NCBI GenBank assembly: GCA_949592205.1
Contig: CATIUR010000001.1
Coordinates: 13,593,501-13,657,500 of the forward strand
Source of the DNA: Helichrysum umbraculigerum
Lineage: Eukaryota; Streptophyta; Magnoliopsida; Asterales; Asteraceae
Length of the DNA stretch: 64,000 nucleotides
Reading direction: 5' to 3'
Shown: piece after piece, positions 21,246-30,738 of the stretch
How positions within the stretch are numbered: position 1 is the stretch's first letter
Layout of the letters: the number at the start of each line of letters is the position of its first letter
Program-made: the position numbers and the translations under genes
The notes under the pieces: model-generated
Databases searched by the model: none
What the model saw: only the letters and a program-made list of their open reading frames with translations
What the model was told of the DNA's origin: nothing

Positions 21246-23785
21246 TGTAACACCCGCCAAATTAGGACTAGTAATTAGTGCCTAATCATATGTTAATACA
21301 TGTAATTAGTTCCTTGTTAGGCTAATTAATGTATCGAATTTTATATATTGTTGAATATATACGAATATGCGATTTGATTAAATCGTACGCAATTTAAATC
21401 GAATGTATTTCGATTCAAATTTTATACGGACGTTGGTGACCAATTTTATTAAATAACGTTGTTATGTCAAAAATATTATTATAATAATATTTCGTATTTA
21501 TTCGTATCGTACAATCAGAAAGTTATACAATTTAAAATGTAAAACGCGCAAACTAAATAAACCAACTTACATTTATAACTCAAACGTAAACTTATTTGTA
21601 AAATAATTAAATAAAATATCGCGTAATAATTTGTATTTAAAATGTACCAATTAATATTTAAAATGATTAATTAACGTTTAAACGACGGAGCAAAACGAAC
21701 ACCGCACGGAGCGGGAACGCGGGGCGAAAAATGGGAGGATAACCTCCCATTTCCCACTCTCTCCTCTTACTTTCTCATTTCTCTTTCTCTTTCTCCTTTC
21801 TTTTCTCTCAATTCCACCAACCAACCAAAAACCCCCAACTTCACAAAATCGACAAATAAACGTACCAAACGACTTCGGATCTTCAAGATTTTTAGAGATT
21901 CACGACCACCGCGACACGATCTATCATCCTATCTTTTCGGATTTCTCATCCGACACTTTGTAAGTTTCCGACAAATCCCGAAATCTCTCGTTTTTAAATG
22001 TTTTCACTTGTTAGTAGTTTGTAACAACTTATAATGTCCCTATAAGGGTTGGGTAAAAGTTTTGGACCGAACGGAAACCGAAAAACTCGTTTTCGACACA
22101 TTTTCCGGCCAACAGACCGCTACGTCGCATTTGACCCAGAATTTATGCGACGTCAGCTTCTACGTCGCAAAACCCCTCGTGACGTCGCATAGTGCGACGT
22201 CAGTCACAACGTCGCATTAAATTGCGACGTCGCATATAGCGACGTCAGCCTTAACGTCGCCAATACCTCGCCACGTCGCAGAAATCACCTACGTCGCATT
22301 AGCGACGCAGCACCCTACGTCGCATTAAATTGCGAAACGTCGCCTTTAGCGACGTCATGCTCAACGTCGCAATCCTACCTGCGACGTCGCACCCAACGTC
22401 GCACAAACCAGAACCTCAAAAACACAGATTTTTACTAAGTGTCGAGACTCGAAATTTATCACTCGATTTTACCCAAATTCAGATCCAGATGCGTTTTTCG
22501 TCAAAGCAATATAGTAGAAATAAAAGTTTTCCAAGCTGACCTGGCAGCTCGACCCCAGCCAGGGGCTCTGCCCCTTGGACCCCGCCAGGGGCTGCCGCCC
22601 CTTGGACCCCGCTACCAGGGGCGCTGCCCCCGGACCCCCGTACTTAGATTGCGTAACGGCTTCTAAAACACAATCAAAACACATTTTTCAAGTAAAACGC
22701 CACGAAATCAAAATAGTAATAATTGAGATTATTATTACAAATCCGTCACCAACGGGCCATACACTTTTCAAACACTTAAACGTATCAACCAAATAGTGGA
22801 GATTTGGACATTATAGTTGGACGAACAACTACAAGGTAGTCTTATTAGATACCTTCGCATATTATAACCATCGCGTGTCGTGGACACCCTCAGGTTACAA
22901 GTCTTTGGACTTCGATTCTCGGCTAATCATTCTCAGTTTATTTTCATAAACTCAACGACTCAGGTGAGTCTCATAGCCCCTCTTTTTACTGTTTTACTCA
23001 GGGGTGTGATATACTGCTCAACTTTTAACATGTGAACGCAAGTACCAACTTTTCATATACTACATGAGTTTTTCGAAACTAATCATTTTAAAGTCCTCCG
23101 TCAGCATAGTTGTTAATACGTTGTAGCGTGAATATTAGTATATGGTACCATATAGGATTGACCCTCCTCGTTCGGGTTAGCAAGCACTAACCGGGTAAAC
23201 GGACGTACTAATATTTGGGAAGACGAATGTGGATTAGGCATTCGTGGAGGCACCTCGCCCGGAATTCTCTATAGGGGACCCGGCCCTCGAGTTAAGCTCA
23301 ACTATGTGCTCATGGCCGTATACACGATGATTATCATTAAATTGCTGGATGCAATTCATTATTTAATTGCTGGATGCAATTCATTATTAAATTGCTGGAT
23401 GCAATTCATTTTTAAATCTTGCGGTTCATACGATATTACTTGATTTCAAACCTGTGAGCTCACCAGCTTTATAGCTGACCTTTTAGCATATATCGCAGGT
23501 ACCCAGCAGTAGGATGTTTCTGCTTCAGGATTTAGCTCGAGTCAGCATACAGACGATTGAGATTTTCTTGCATTAGTATATTTTGTATAAGTACTTATGT
23601 ACTGAAATCTCATTTTACTTAACTCGAGCTATGTAAAGCTTTAAACGTTGTAAACATTTCAGTTATCAATATATTTTGTTAAAACGACACATATAGAGTC
23701 GTTTGCTATTTATCTTTGTGCTTTGTTATTGATTAGTAACACCCAAATCAAGCTTCCGCAAATCATCAAATTTGGGGGTGTTACA
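21246..23785 (+). repeat. 3' LTR of the nested Ty3 element
   Basis: 2,540 bp, the same length as the 5' LTR with no difference seen by eye, including the repeat array at 22121-22405 and GACTCAGGTGAGTC at 22957-22970. Confidence 0.95.
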
Positions 23786-23790
23786 ATACA
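23786..23790. repeat. Target-site duplication of the nested Ty3 element (right)
   Basis: ATACA, pair of 13126-13130. MULE sequence resumes after it. Confidence 0.95.
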
Positions 23791-23843
23791 TAACGATAAC
23801 CCACCTCATAGTTGATATTTCAAAATGTGTTACAGCCAGTAAC

Positions 23844-24372
23844 CTAATCAAACAACCTTCTTCTCGAACACGATGGGACATTATCATTTGCTTCATTATT
23901 CAAGTTCCTGGTTGTGACGTTAGTACTTGAGATGTAAACTTCAATCTGTCTCGTTGGTCCTTCACTGTGTAGCAGCATTTCGAATATATCATCATCATCA
24001 ACCAATGTTTGGAGGCCAGAATCCAACCCTACATTTGGTTTCTTAAAATAGTAGAATCTATGGGATATGTCATCATAACCTAATTCAGAATGTATCTTAT
24101 CCATTTGGTCAATACAGAAAGTTGATACATCCAAACAATCTATGTAGGTGACAACACCACCTTCATAAGCCCTATTAGGAGGATTTGAAAATGTTCCATA
24201 GTGGTGTAGTTTGATAGAGAACAAACCATTATCATCACCTGCATCAACAAAACTGAGTAATGAATGAAAACAAATATATTGTTTATGATGATGCTTAGAT
24301 AAAATTTTACTTACGATATGTCTTAGCAAGTAATATACGGTCGGATGGTGAATTAAGGACATGTTGATACAT
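23844..24372 (-). CDS. PB1-like domain protein, two exons, MULE cargo
   Basis: Exon 1 is 24315-24372 and exon 2 is 23844-24238, with a GT-AG intron of 76 bp in phase 1, giving 150 residues. I chose the ATG at 24372 because its frame fits the splice join (MYQHVLNSPSDRILL...); the longer open frame starting at 24362 only reads through the intron. FSIKLHHYGTF followed by AYEGGVVTYIDCLD and closing with QIEVYIS is the pattern of the PB1-like domain often found at the N-terminus of plant MULE transposases. Here it stands alone without a transposase. A TATA box (TATATAAAT, 24424-24432) lies about 50 bp upstream. The Ser/Arg-rich tail SCSRRRLFD is basic. A role as transposase partner or competitor through PB1 pairing is a guess. 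Confidence 0.65.
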
Positions 24373-24423
24373 ACTGATCTTATCTGTTGATATTTAGAAT
24401 ATGAAGTAATTGGCCGTAGTTCG

Positions 24424-24432
24424 ATTTATATA
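24424..24432 (-). promoter_or_regulatory. TATA box of the minus-strand PB1-like gene
   Basis: TATATAAAT on the minus strand, about 52 bp upstream of the chosen ATG. Confidence 0.55.
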
Positions 24433-24489
24433 GGTAGACAATGCAATTATTTATTTGTACTAGTTACTTGCGTTATCAATTAACGATTG

Positions 24490-24905
24490 CCACTGAATAG
24501 TCTAGTCACGGGTACAACCTTATTTCGCCTAAAAGTTGAAGAGTGTTGTCAATTTATACCTTTTTTTCGCCGGAATAATGGATAGTGTAGTCCTTTAGTA
24601 CGTTCTTTTCGCCTAAAATATGGACAGTCTTGTCAGTCTGTATATTTTTCCTATTAAATATTATAAGTCTTATCATGTGTATAATTTATTAGCCTGAAAT
24701 ATGAGTCGTCGGGTCAATTTGTACGTACTATTCTCCTAAAATATGGATAGTCTTGTCATTTTGTACGTTTTGTTCGCCTAAAGTATGTATTGTCAGGTCA
24801 TTGTGTACGTTTTGTTCGCCTAAACTATGAATAGTCTTGTCATGTTGTACGTTTGTTTCGCCTGACATACGAACACTCTTGTCGTTTTGTACCTTTTTCT
24901 ACCGG
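24490..24905 (+). repeat. Degenerate 42-bp repeat array between divergent PB1-like genes
   Basis: About nine diverged units of roughly 42 bp, each with a TTCGCCTAAA core followed by ATATGGATAGTCTTGTC and a TTTTGTACG-like end. The same core occurs in the MULE termini. The array sits between the divergent genes at 23844-24372 and 25020-25388, so it could serve both promoters. Confidence 0.75.
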
Positions 24906-24938
24906 ATAGTTCATATGCAACCATAATACATAAAACAC

Positions 24939-24946
24939 TATAAATA
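24939..24946 (+). promoter_or_regulatory. TATA box of the first plus-strand PB1-like gene
   Basis: TATAAATA, 74 bp before the ATG at 25020 and just downstream of the repeat array. Confidence 0.6.
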
Positions 24947-25019
24947 CGTACAAAAGATATCTCATTATATCACAAAACAATTATTTTCAATTTCAATAAT
25001 ATTTCCTTTTTGTTTCACT

Positions 25020-25388
25020 ATGCAACTGATTGATCTTACCGTGTTTTACGGTGGGGAACTTCGTTCAGACCTTAAGTCCTATGAAAATGGTGTGAAACAA
25101 GCGATCGTCGATTTTGATGTTAATGAATTCGATATCAGTAAGTTGTTTTCCCAACTAGCGGAAAACTTCAAGGTTACTTTTACTGATGTTTACTATTGTG
25201 AACCCGGCAATATTGAAAATGATGGTGCTCGAATGCTTATGACGGATGAAATTTGGAATAAAGCAGTGAAACATGCAAAAGACTGTTGTCAAGGTATTGA
25301 GCTATATCTTGTATATTTGGATGAAGAACCTCCTTTGAATTTTAGTGAAAATGATAGTGATGACAGCAACAATCATTACTATCCATGA
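25020..25388 (+). CDS. Small PB1-like protein, MULE cargo (copy 1)
   Basis: 122 residues, single exon, beginning MQLIDLTVFYGGEL. The order of a glycine hairpin (VFYGGEL), YENGVK, alternating helix-like segments, DGAR and a final strand (GIELYLVYL) matches the PB1-like fold seen at the start of the neighbouring transposase, although identity to that is low. The C-terminus is acidic (SENDSDDSNN). It is clearly paralogous to the gene at 25936-26334. The start is supported by the TATA box 74 bp upstream and the absence of an earlier in-frame ATG. Function is unknown; a regulatory protein of the element is plausible. Confidence 0.65.
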   Translation: MQLIDLTVFYGGELRSDLKSYENGVKQAIVDFDVNEFDISKLFSQLAENFKVTFTDVYYCEPGNIENDGARMLMTDEIWNKAVKHAKDCCQGIELYLVYLDEEPPLNFSENDSDDSNNHYYP

Positions 25389-25677
25389 AAAAGAAGAATC
25401 GGGCAGCACACATCTTGCCAATCGCAATTATCCTTAATATGGTGTCATGTAGGTTTTAAATTGTTGTAATGTACGTGTCTTATTTTGTTTTCAATTACGC
25501 ATGTAAGGTATGTTGTTATTGTGTGGATGGATATGTGATGTTTGTTATGAATCTTGTAATGTATGTGTGATAATGTGTTCTTAATAAAAGTTTCCCTAAA
25601 TACGTGTTGACACATAATCCTTAATACCGTAACTGAAAAAATTATCAGCATGGTTATTATAATGATATGTACGATTT

Positions 25678-25830
25678 AATCGCCTTAAAATTGAATTCTC
25701 TTGTCACTTGGACCTTCATTTTGCCTAACAGATGAATAGTCATGTCACTTGTACCTTCTTTTCGCCTAAAAACAGAGGTCTGTTGTCATTTTGTCAGTTT
25801 TATTCGCCTATAGGTGAATGTACACGATAT
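25678..25830 (+). repeat. Short repeat array before the second small gene
   Basis: About four degenerate units around CGCCTAAA / TGCCTAAC words, again with GTCACTTGTACC-like segments. It is the same family as the arrays at 24490 and 26735. Confidence 0.65.
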
Positions 25831-25838
25831 GTTGTTAC

Positions 25839-25846
25839 TATAAATA
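25839..25846 (+). promoter_or_regulatory. TATA box of the second plus-strand PB1-like gene
   Basis: TATAAATA, about 90 bp before the ATG at 25936. Confidence 0.6.
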
Positions 25847-25935
25847 CACAATACTAGTTGCCCTTCCTTGAAGCAGAGTTGTGTTATACAGTTTGACTAT
25901 AAATGCTTTAGTAATATCTTTTTTTACTACAAAAT

Positions 25936-26334
25936 ATGGACCCAAAGATCGTTACAGTTGATGCGTTTCATGGTGGCATACTTAGGTTCGACTATAAGGC
26001 ATATGAAAATGGTGTCAAAGAAACATTCGATTTCGATTTGTCCTATTTCGATTTAAAGAAAATGTTTGCTTTCTTAAAAGAAAAAATTAACAGCACTTTT
26101 GATGAAATATTGTATTGTGAAGAAGGAAAACTCGAAGTTGATGGTGCTCGTTTTCTCTTGTGGAATGAAACCTGGGTTGACTTAAAAAGGGAGGCTAAGA
26201 ATTCTGGTAAAAGAATTGAGCTATATCTTATAGAAATGAATGAAGAAATTGACTTTCACGAGAGTGACTATGCTAGTGATGACAGCAACAATCGTTTCTT
26301 AAGGGATTTTCCCAATGGAACAAACAGTCCGTAA
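25936..26334 (+). CDS. Small PB1-like protein, MULE cargo (copy 2)
   Basis: 132 residues, single exon, beginning MDPKIVTVDAFHGG. It shares YENGVK, YCE.G, DGAR and RIELYL with the gene 550 bp upstream, plus the acidic SDDSNN tail, so the two arose by tandem duplication that included the promoter repeats and TATA box. No stop or frameshift is seen. The FDFDLSYFDL segment is rich in aromatics and acidic residues. I cannot assign a biochemical function; standalone PB1-type domains usually mediate protein pairing through acidic and basic faces, which would fit the acidic tail. Confidence 0.65.
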   Translation: MDPKIVTVDAFHGGILRFDYKAYENGVKETFDFDLSYFDLKKMFAFLKEKINSTFDEILYCEEGKLEVDGARFLLWNETWVDLKREAKNSGKRIELYLIEMNEEIDFHESDYASDDSNNRFLRDFPNGTNSP

Positions 26335-26734
26335 TGCAAATCACAACTCCCCATTGTGTTTATGTCATGTTGCTTTTTAATATTGTTTATTGTGTTCTTA
26401 ATTTTTTTTGTGACGCATGTAATGTACCTTTTGATTATTTAATGAATGTGTACGTTTAGTGTATTTTTAATTATGTTCTTAATTGTATTCTTGTTTAAAG
26501 TATATTTAATTAGTAGTTCACATGTGGTGTGTGTTCCTGGTGTTTGTTTTTTGAATAAAGATTGTGCATGTAAGTGTGTTTCATGTATTTCAAAGAGGTT
26601 ACTTATAAGTACACTGGTTGCATTGGGATTAACTAGATAGATAATGATTAACATAAATTACATAATTTGACAACCTGCCAAGTCATTGAAACATAAATAC
26701 GAATTACTTGAAGTAAGCATTATTCGAATAACCG
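26335..26734. other. 3' flank of the second small gene
   Basis: AT-rich spacer with GTGTGTT-rich segments and no recognisable feature. It probably holds the 3' UTR. Confidence 0.45.
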
Positions 26735-27690
26735 TCTTGCACTCTAAACCAGTATTGTCTTGTCACTTGTACCGTAATACAGGTATAAAGTTGTATTGTA
26801 TGGTGCATCTGTACCCAAAGTTCGCCTAAAAATCATTTAGTGTCTTGTCACTAGTACCGTAATACAGCTATAATGTTGTATTGTCTAGTCGGTTGTACCC
26901 AAAGTTCGCCTAACATTCATTTATTGTCTTGTCACTTGTACCGTAATACAGCTATAAAGTGGTATTGTCTAGTCGGTTGTACCCAAAGTTCGCCTAAAAA
27001 TCATTTATTGTCTTGTCACTAGTACCGTAATACAACTATAATGTTGTATTGATGCTAGTCGGTTGTACCCAAAGTTCGCCTAAAAATCATTTATTGTGTT
27101 GTCACTTGTACCGTAATACAGTTATAAAGTTGTATTGTCTGGTGCATCTGTACCCAAAGTTCGCCTAAAAAACATTTATTGTGTTGTCACTTGTACCGTA
27201 ATACATCTATAATGTTGTATTGTCTAGTCGGTTGTACCCAAAGTTCGCCTAAAAATCATTTATTGTCTTGTCACTTGTACCGTAATACAGCTATAAAGTT
27301 GTATTGTCTAGTCAGTTGTACCCAAAGTTCGCCTAAAAATCATTTATTGTCTTGTCACTAGTACCGTAATACAGCTATAATGTTGTATTGTCTAGTCGGT
27401 TGTACCCAAAGTTCGCCTAACATTCATTTATTGTCTTGTCACTTGTACCGTAATACAGCTATAAAGTGGTATTGTCTAGTCGGTTGTACCCAAAGTTTGC
27501 CTAAAATTCATTTATTGTGTTGTCACTTGTACCGTAATACAGCTATAAAGTTGTATTGTCTAGTCGGTTGTACCCAAAGTTCGCCTAAAAATCATTTATT
27601 GTGTTGTCACTTGTACCGTAATACAGCTTTAGCCGTTTGTACCCAAAGTTCTCATAAAATATGTATTGTCTTGGTAGTTGTACGGAAATT
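26735..27690 (+). repeat. 84-bp tandem repeat array upstream of the transposase
   Basis: About eleven units at a period of 84 bp (cores at 26821, 26905, 26989, 27075, 27160, 27244, 27328, 27412, 27496, 27580, and a degenerate one at 27649). Each has GTACCCAAAGTTCGCCTAAA, then TCATTTATTGTCTTGTCACT, then TGTACCGTAATACAG. The 84-bp unit looks like two of the 42-bp units seen further left. As 84 is 28 codons, the array stays open in one frame as a 28-residue peptide repeat, which I take to be a by-product. Confidence 0.9.
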
Positions 27691-27716
27691 TACGCATAAA
27701 CAACCTAAAGAGGGAG

Positions 27717-27726
27717 TATATAAATA
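27717..27726 (+). promoter_or_regulatory. TATA box of the transposase gene
   Basis: TATATAAATA, about 83 bp before the ATG at 27809 and directly after the 84-bp array. Confidence 0.65.
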
Positions 27727-27808
27727 TTACAACCAAAGATCAATAGGAAGCAAACTTAGCAATTCAATACATACGTTTCCAGCTTATACATTGTTCCAAT
27801 CAATAATT

Positions 27809-30600
27809 ATGAACTCACAACCGGAGTCTGTAAAGGTTATTTTTGTAACCAACGAATCTAGACGTGGTGTAAATTTGCAAACTAATACTACTTACGAAAA
27901 GTTAGTGACATACGTGGCAAAGAAGTTCAATGTAGATATGAATTTGGGATATGGTTTATTTTATAAACTATCACCAAACGATTATCCGATGGAAGTCACC
28001 GATGACGATGAAGTGTCTTTTTTTGTTGATGCAGCCCTTGCTGTTAACGGAAGACCACTAGAGTTGTTTGTCCTGCAACGATCGGCAATGCAGCAATTTG
28101 AGCAGGTACAATTTCGTAGTGCACCTATACCGGTTTCGCATTTCTCTAATCAACTCTCAAACATCCCTATTCCGCAATCAATATATCCTCATTCATGTCA
28201 GTATAACCAACCATTTGTAAACAATCCCCCATATCATAATAGCATGGAACCACATTCTTTTACACAATACCTAAATGCGCCTTTATGTCAGCCAGACCCT
28301 TTTTATCAAAACACACCGTACACCTCTACTTTTCAACATCATCAGTGGAATCAAAATTGCGAAAACCAAACGACATATGATGTCGAAATGGCACGAAACA
28401 ACGCAGGAAGTGTTGGTACCTCTAAAAATGAAGTTTATGATGAAGAACATTTCGTTGTACATACCGTGAAAGGAACTAAAGAAGAAACTGACCAAGAACG
28501 AGATGAAGAAAATAGTGAAAATACTGTCGAAGAAGAAGAGGAAGAACATCAGACTGACATTAATGGCAATGAAAAATATGTTTCTCCACATAATTGGCAA
28601 CAAAACTCATTTTCTCATATGCCTAACCCACTTCCAACACCATCTTACAATCACACTAAAATGTTGCCTGTCATGGTAGACGGGGAGAGAACAGGTCAGC
28701 TGGTTCAAGGTGTGTGGTTTATCAACAAAAAAGAATTACAGAGTTGTATTGCAAGAAAATCTATAGAAGATCAATTTCAATACATAGTCAGAAAATCCGA
28801 CCCAGCAAGGTACGATGTGGTATGTTTTAATAAAGGGTGTAAGTGGAAGATAATTACAAATCGGGCAAAACATGGAGACGCTTTCTACGTTACCACATTG
28901 AACGACGCGCACACATGTTCAAAAACACAGATTAAGGCGAAACATCACAACGCGCACAAATCTGTCCTAGGTGATATGATAATGGCTAAGATGAAAGATC
29001 CGAACAAGGTGTACAGGCCGCGGGATATAATTGAACATTTTGGTGATGTTCATCACATTACGATTTCATACCAACAAGCCTGGAGAGGTAGGGAAAACGC
29101 TTTGGAAAAGTTGCGGGGTGATCATGAATAGTCGTTTTGCAAGTTGCCGTATTACTTCCATAATCTGAAGCTAAAGAATCCAGGAAGCCATGCAGATATC
29201 AGGACTGATCAGTACGGACGTTTCGAGATGTGTTTTCTGGCCATAGGTGTATCGGTAAGTTGCATATATTTTTAATTTACATACTGCTATTAAAGGATAA
29301 CTAACTTTGCAGAATTAATCATCTATTTTTATAACGACAGATTCGTACGTTTGTCAATACTTTGAGACCAGTGCTAATAGTTGATGGTGCACACTTAAAA
29401 GGGAAATACAATGGATCAAATTTAATTGCTGTAGGGATGGATGGCAATAATCAAATTGTGCCACTGGCGTACGGGGCGTGCCCGGGAGAGTCCGGTGACA
29501 GTTGGACTTGGTTTATGATCAAGTTAAAGCAATGCATTGGAGAAATTCCAAACATGGTTTTCATTTCTGATAGACATGCAGGTATTGCTCTTGGAATTAG
29601 GGAAGTTTTCCCTAACGCATATCATGCTTTATGTTGTCGTCATTTGTTGATGAACATCGGTTTACCAAAAGCTGATGACGGGGTGTTTTGGAAGTTATGC
29701 AAAGCTCATAGAGAATTCGAGTATAATAGTGCTATGGATGAACTACATGGCATCAACCTCAATGCACATGCAAAACTGATACAAGTGCCCAAAGAAAGGT
29801 GGTCTACGTGCTACTGCCCTGTTGACCGGTACAATATAATGACATCAAACTGTGCAGAGTCAATCAATGCATTGTCCGCAGAAGCTCGCAAAATGCCAAT
29901 TACAATGTTATTTGAGTTTTTCCGGGGGATAGTACAAAAGTGGTACTTTGAAAGACGCAAAGATGGAGGTATGTCATTAAATCCTATGTTATACAAGATA
30001 TACAATTACATATTTCACTTATCTTATTGGTCCATAACAGATCGCTACAAAGAGGAAGGTATGGCAGTTACACCTAAAGCACAATTCATACTTCAGCGGA
30101 GAATTTTCAAATCGGATAGGTGGAAAGTATACGGCATCGACAAAGACCGTTACCAAGTTAATGATAGAAAAGAAGATTGCCTCGTGGATTTAGCGGCAAG
30201 AAAGTGTCAATGTTTGAAATGGCAACACTCTGGGTTACCTTGCGGTCATGTTATGGTCGTGTTAAAGTTTCTAGCAGCAACCGATTGTGTCTACCTAGCT
30301 AGCCGCTGGTTCACAATTTCAACTTATCAGGCCACGTATGCGGAGTCAATTGAGTTTGTGGGAGATGTACCTACGTGGGTATATGGAGAAAACATCCAAA
30401 GGGTTCTACCACCAATAATGAATAAAAGTAATGCGGGTAGGCCAAAAAATAAGGACCGTATTCCTTCGAAGGGAGAGAAAGTCAAAAAGAGAACTTGTTC
30501 CCGATGTGGTGCGGATGATCATAAACAAAGTCAATGCCGTGTCTCCATGACATTTACACAGTCGTTTGCATATCCTACAGTAGATTTGAATGAATTTTAA
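27809..30600 (+). pseudogene. mudrA: Mutator-like transposase (mudrA type) with one in-frame TAG
   Basis: Exons 27809-29254 and 29341-30600 with an 86-bp phase-0 intron, about 901 residues. Domains in order: PB1-like N-terminus (1-100); low-complexity Pro/Asn and acidic linker (to about 285); MuDR DNA-binding domain (about 290-375, GVWFINKKELQSC, then HTCS); MULE DDE transposase (Asp in VLIVDGAHLKG, Asp in VFISDRHAG, Glu likely in SNCAESIN); SWIM zinc finger (CQCLKWQHSGLPCGHVM); CCHC knuckle (CSRCGADDHKQSQC). I start at 27809 because upstream open frame is the 84-bp array and a TATA box lies 83 bp before this ATG. A TAG at 29129-29131 interrupts the region just before the DDE domain, where relatives read through with an acidic residue. 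Unless suppressed, it truncates the enzyme. The rest is intact. Confidence 0.9.
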
Positions 30601-30718
30601 TGCGTATTGGGTCAATTATCTAGAGAAATAATCATTGTCATTTTTAATCCTGTTTCATGTTTCATAGTTCATGTTTCATAGGATTGAGTAAATGAGTAAA
30701 ATTAATAGCGCTGTAAAT

Positions 30719-30738
30719 GGGGTGGGGTGGGGTGGGGG
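30719..30738 (+). other. Potential G-quadruplex
   Basis: Four G-runs of 4-5 separated by single T (GGGGTGGGGTGGGGTGGGGG), between the 3' ends of the convergent transposase and right-hand protease genes. Confidence 0.75.

Larger units (their letters stand above)
13131..23785 (+). mobile_element. Ty3/gypsy LTR retrotransposon, Tekay/Del-like, nested in the MULE
   Basis: Full-length 10,655-bp element: LTRs 13131-15670 and 21246-23785 (both 2,540 bp, TGTAACACC...GGTGTTACA), primer site for initiator tRNA-Met at 15674-15685, polypurine tract at 21233-21245, and a 5-bp duplication. The two LTRs sit at a constant offset of 8,115 bp and I saw no difference in the lines I compared, so the insertion is recent. 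It encodes an extra coiled-coil ORF, then gag-pol in one frame. Long LTRs, the tRNA-Met site and a C-terminal chromodomain-like tail fit the Tekay (Del) chromovirus clade. The pol frame has a stop before that tail. Confidence 0.95.

Noticed and set aside
23844..24362. Single-exon 172-residue version of the PB1-like gene
   Set aside because: Its first 40 residues run through a GT-AG intron; the spliced form from the ATG at 24372 joins in frame and gives a better N-terminus.
26735..27690. CRISPR-like array
   Set aside because: The whole 84-bp unit is repeated, with no unique spacers, and this is eukaryotic DNA.
27179..27808. Coding sequence upstream of the transposase ATG
   Set aside because: It is the 84-bp promoter array, which happens to be open; the TATA box at 27717 separates it from the gene.
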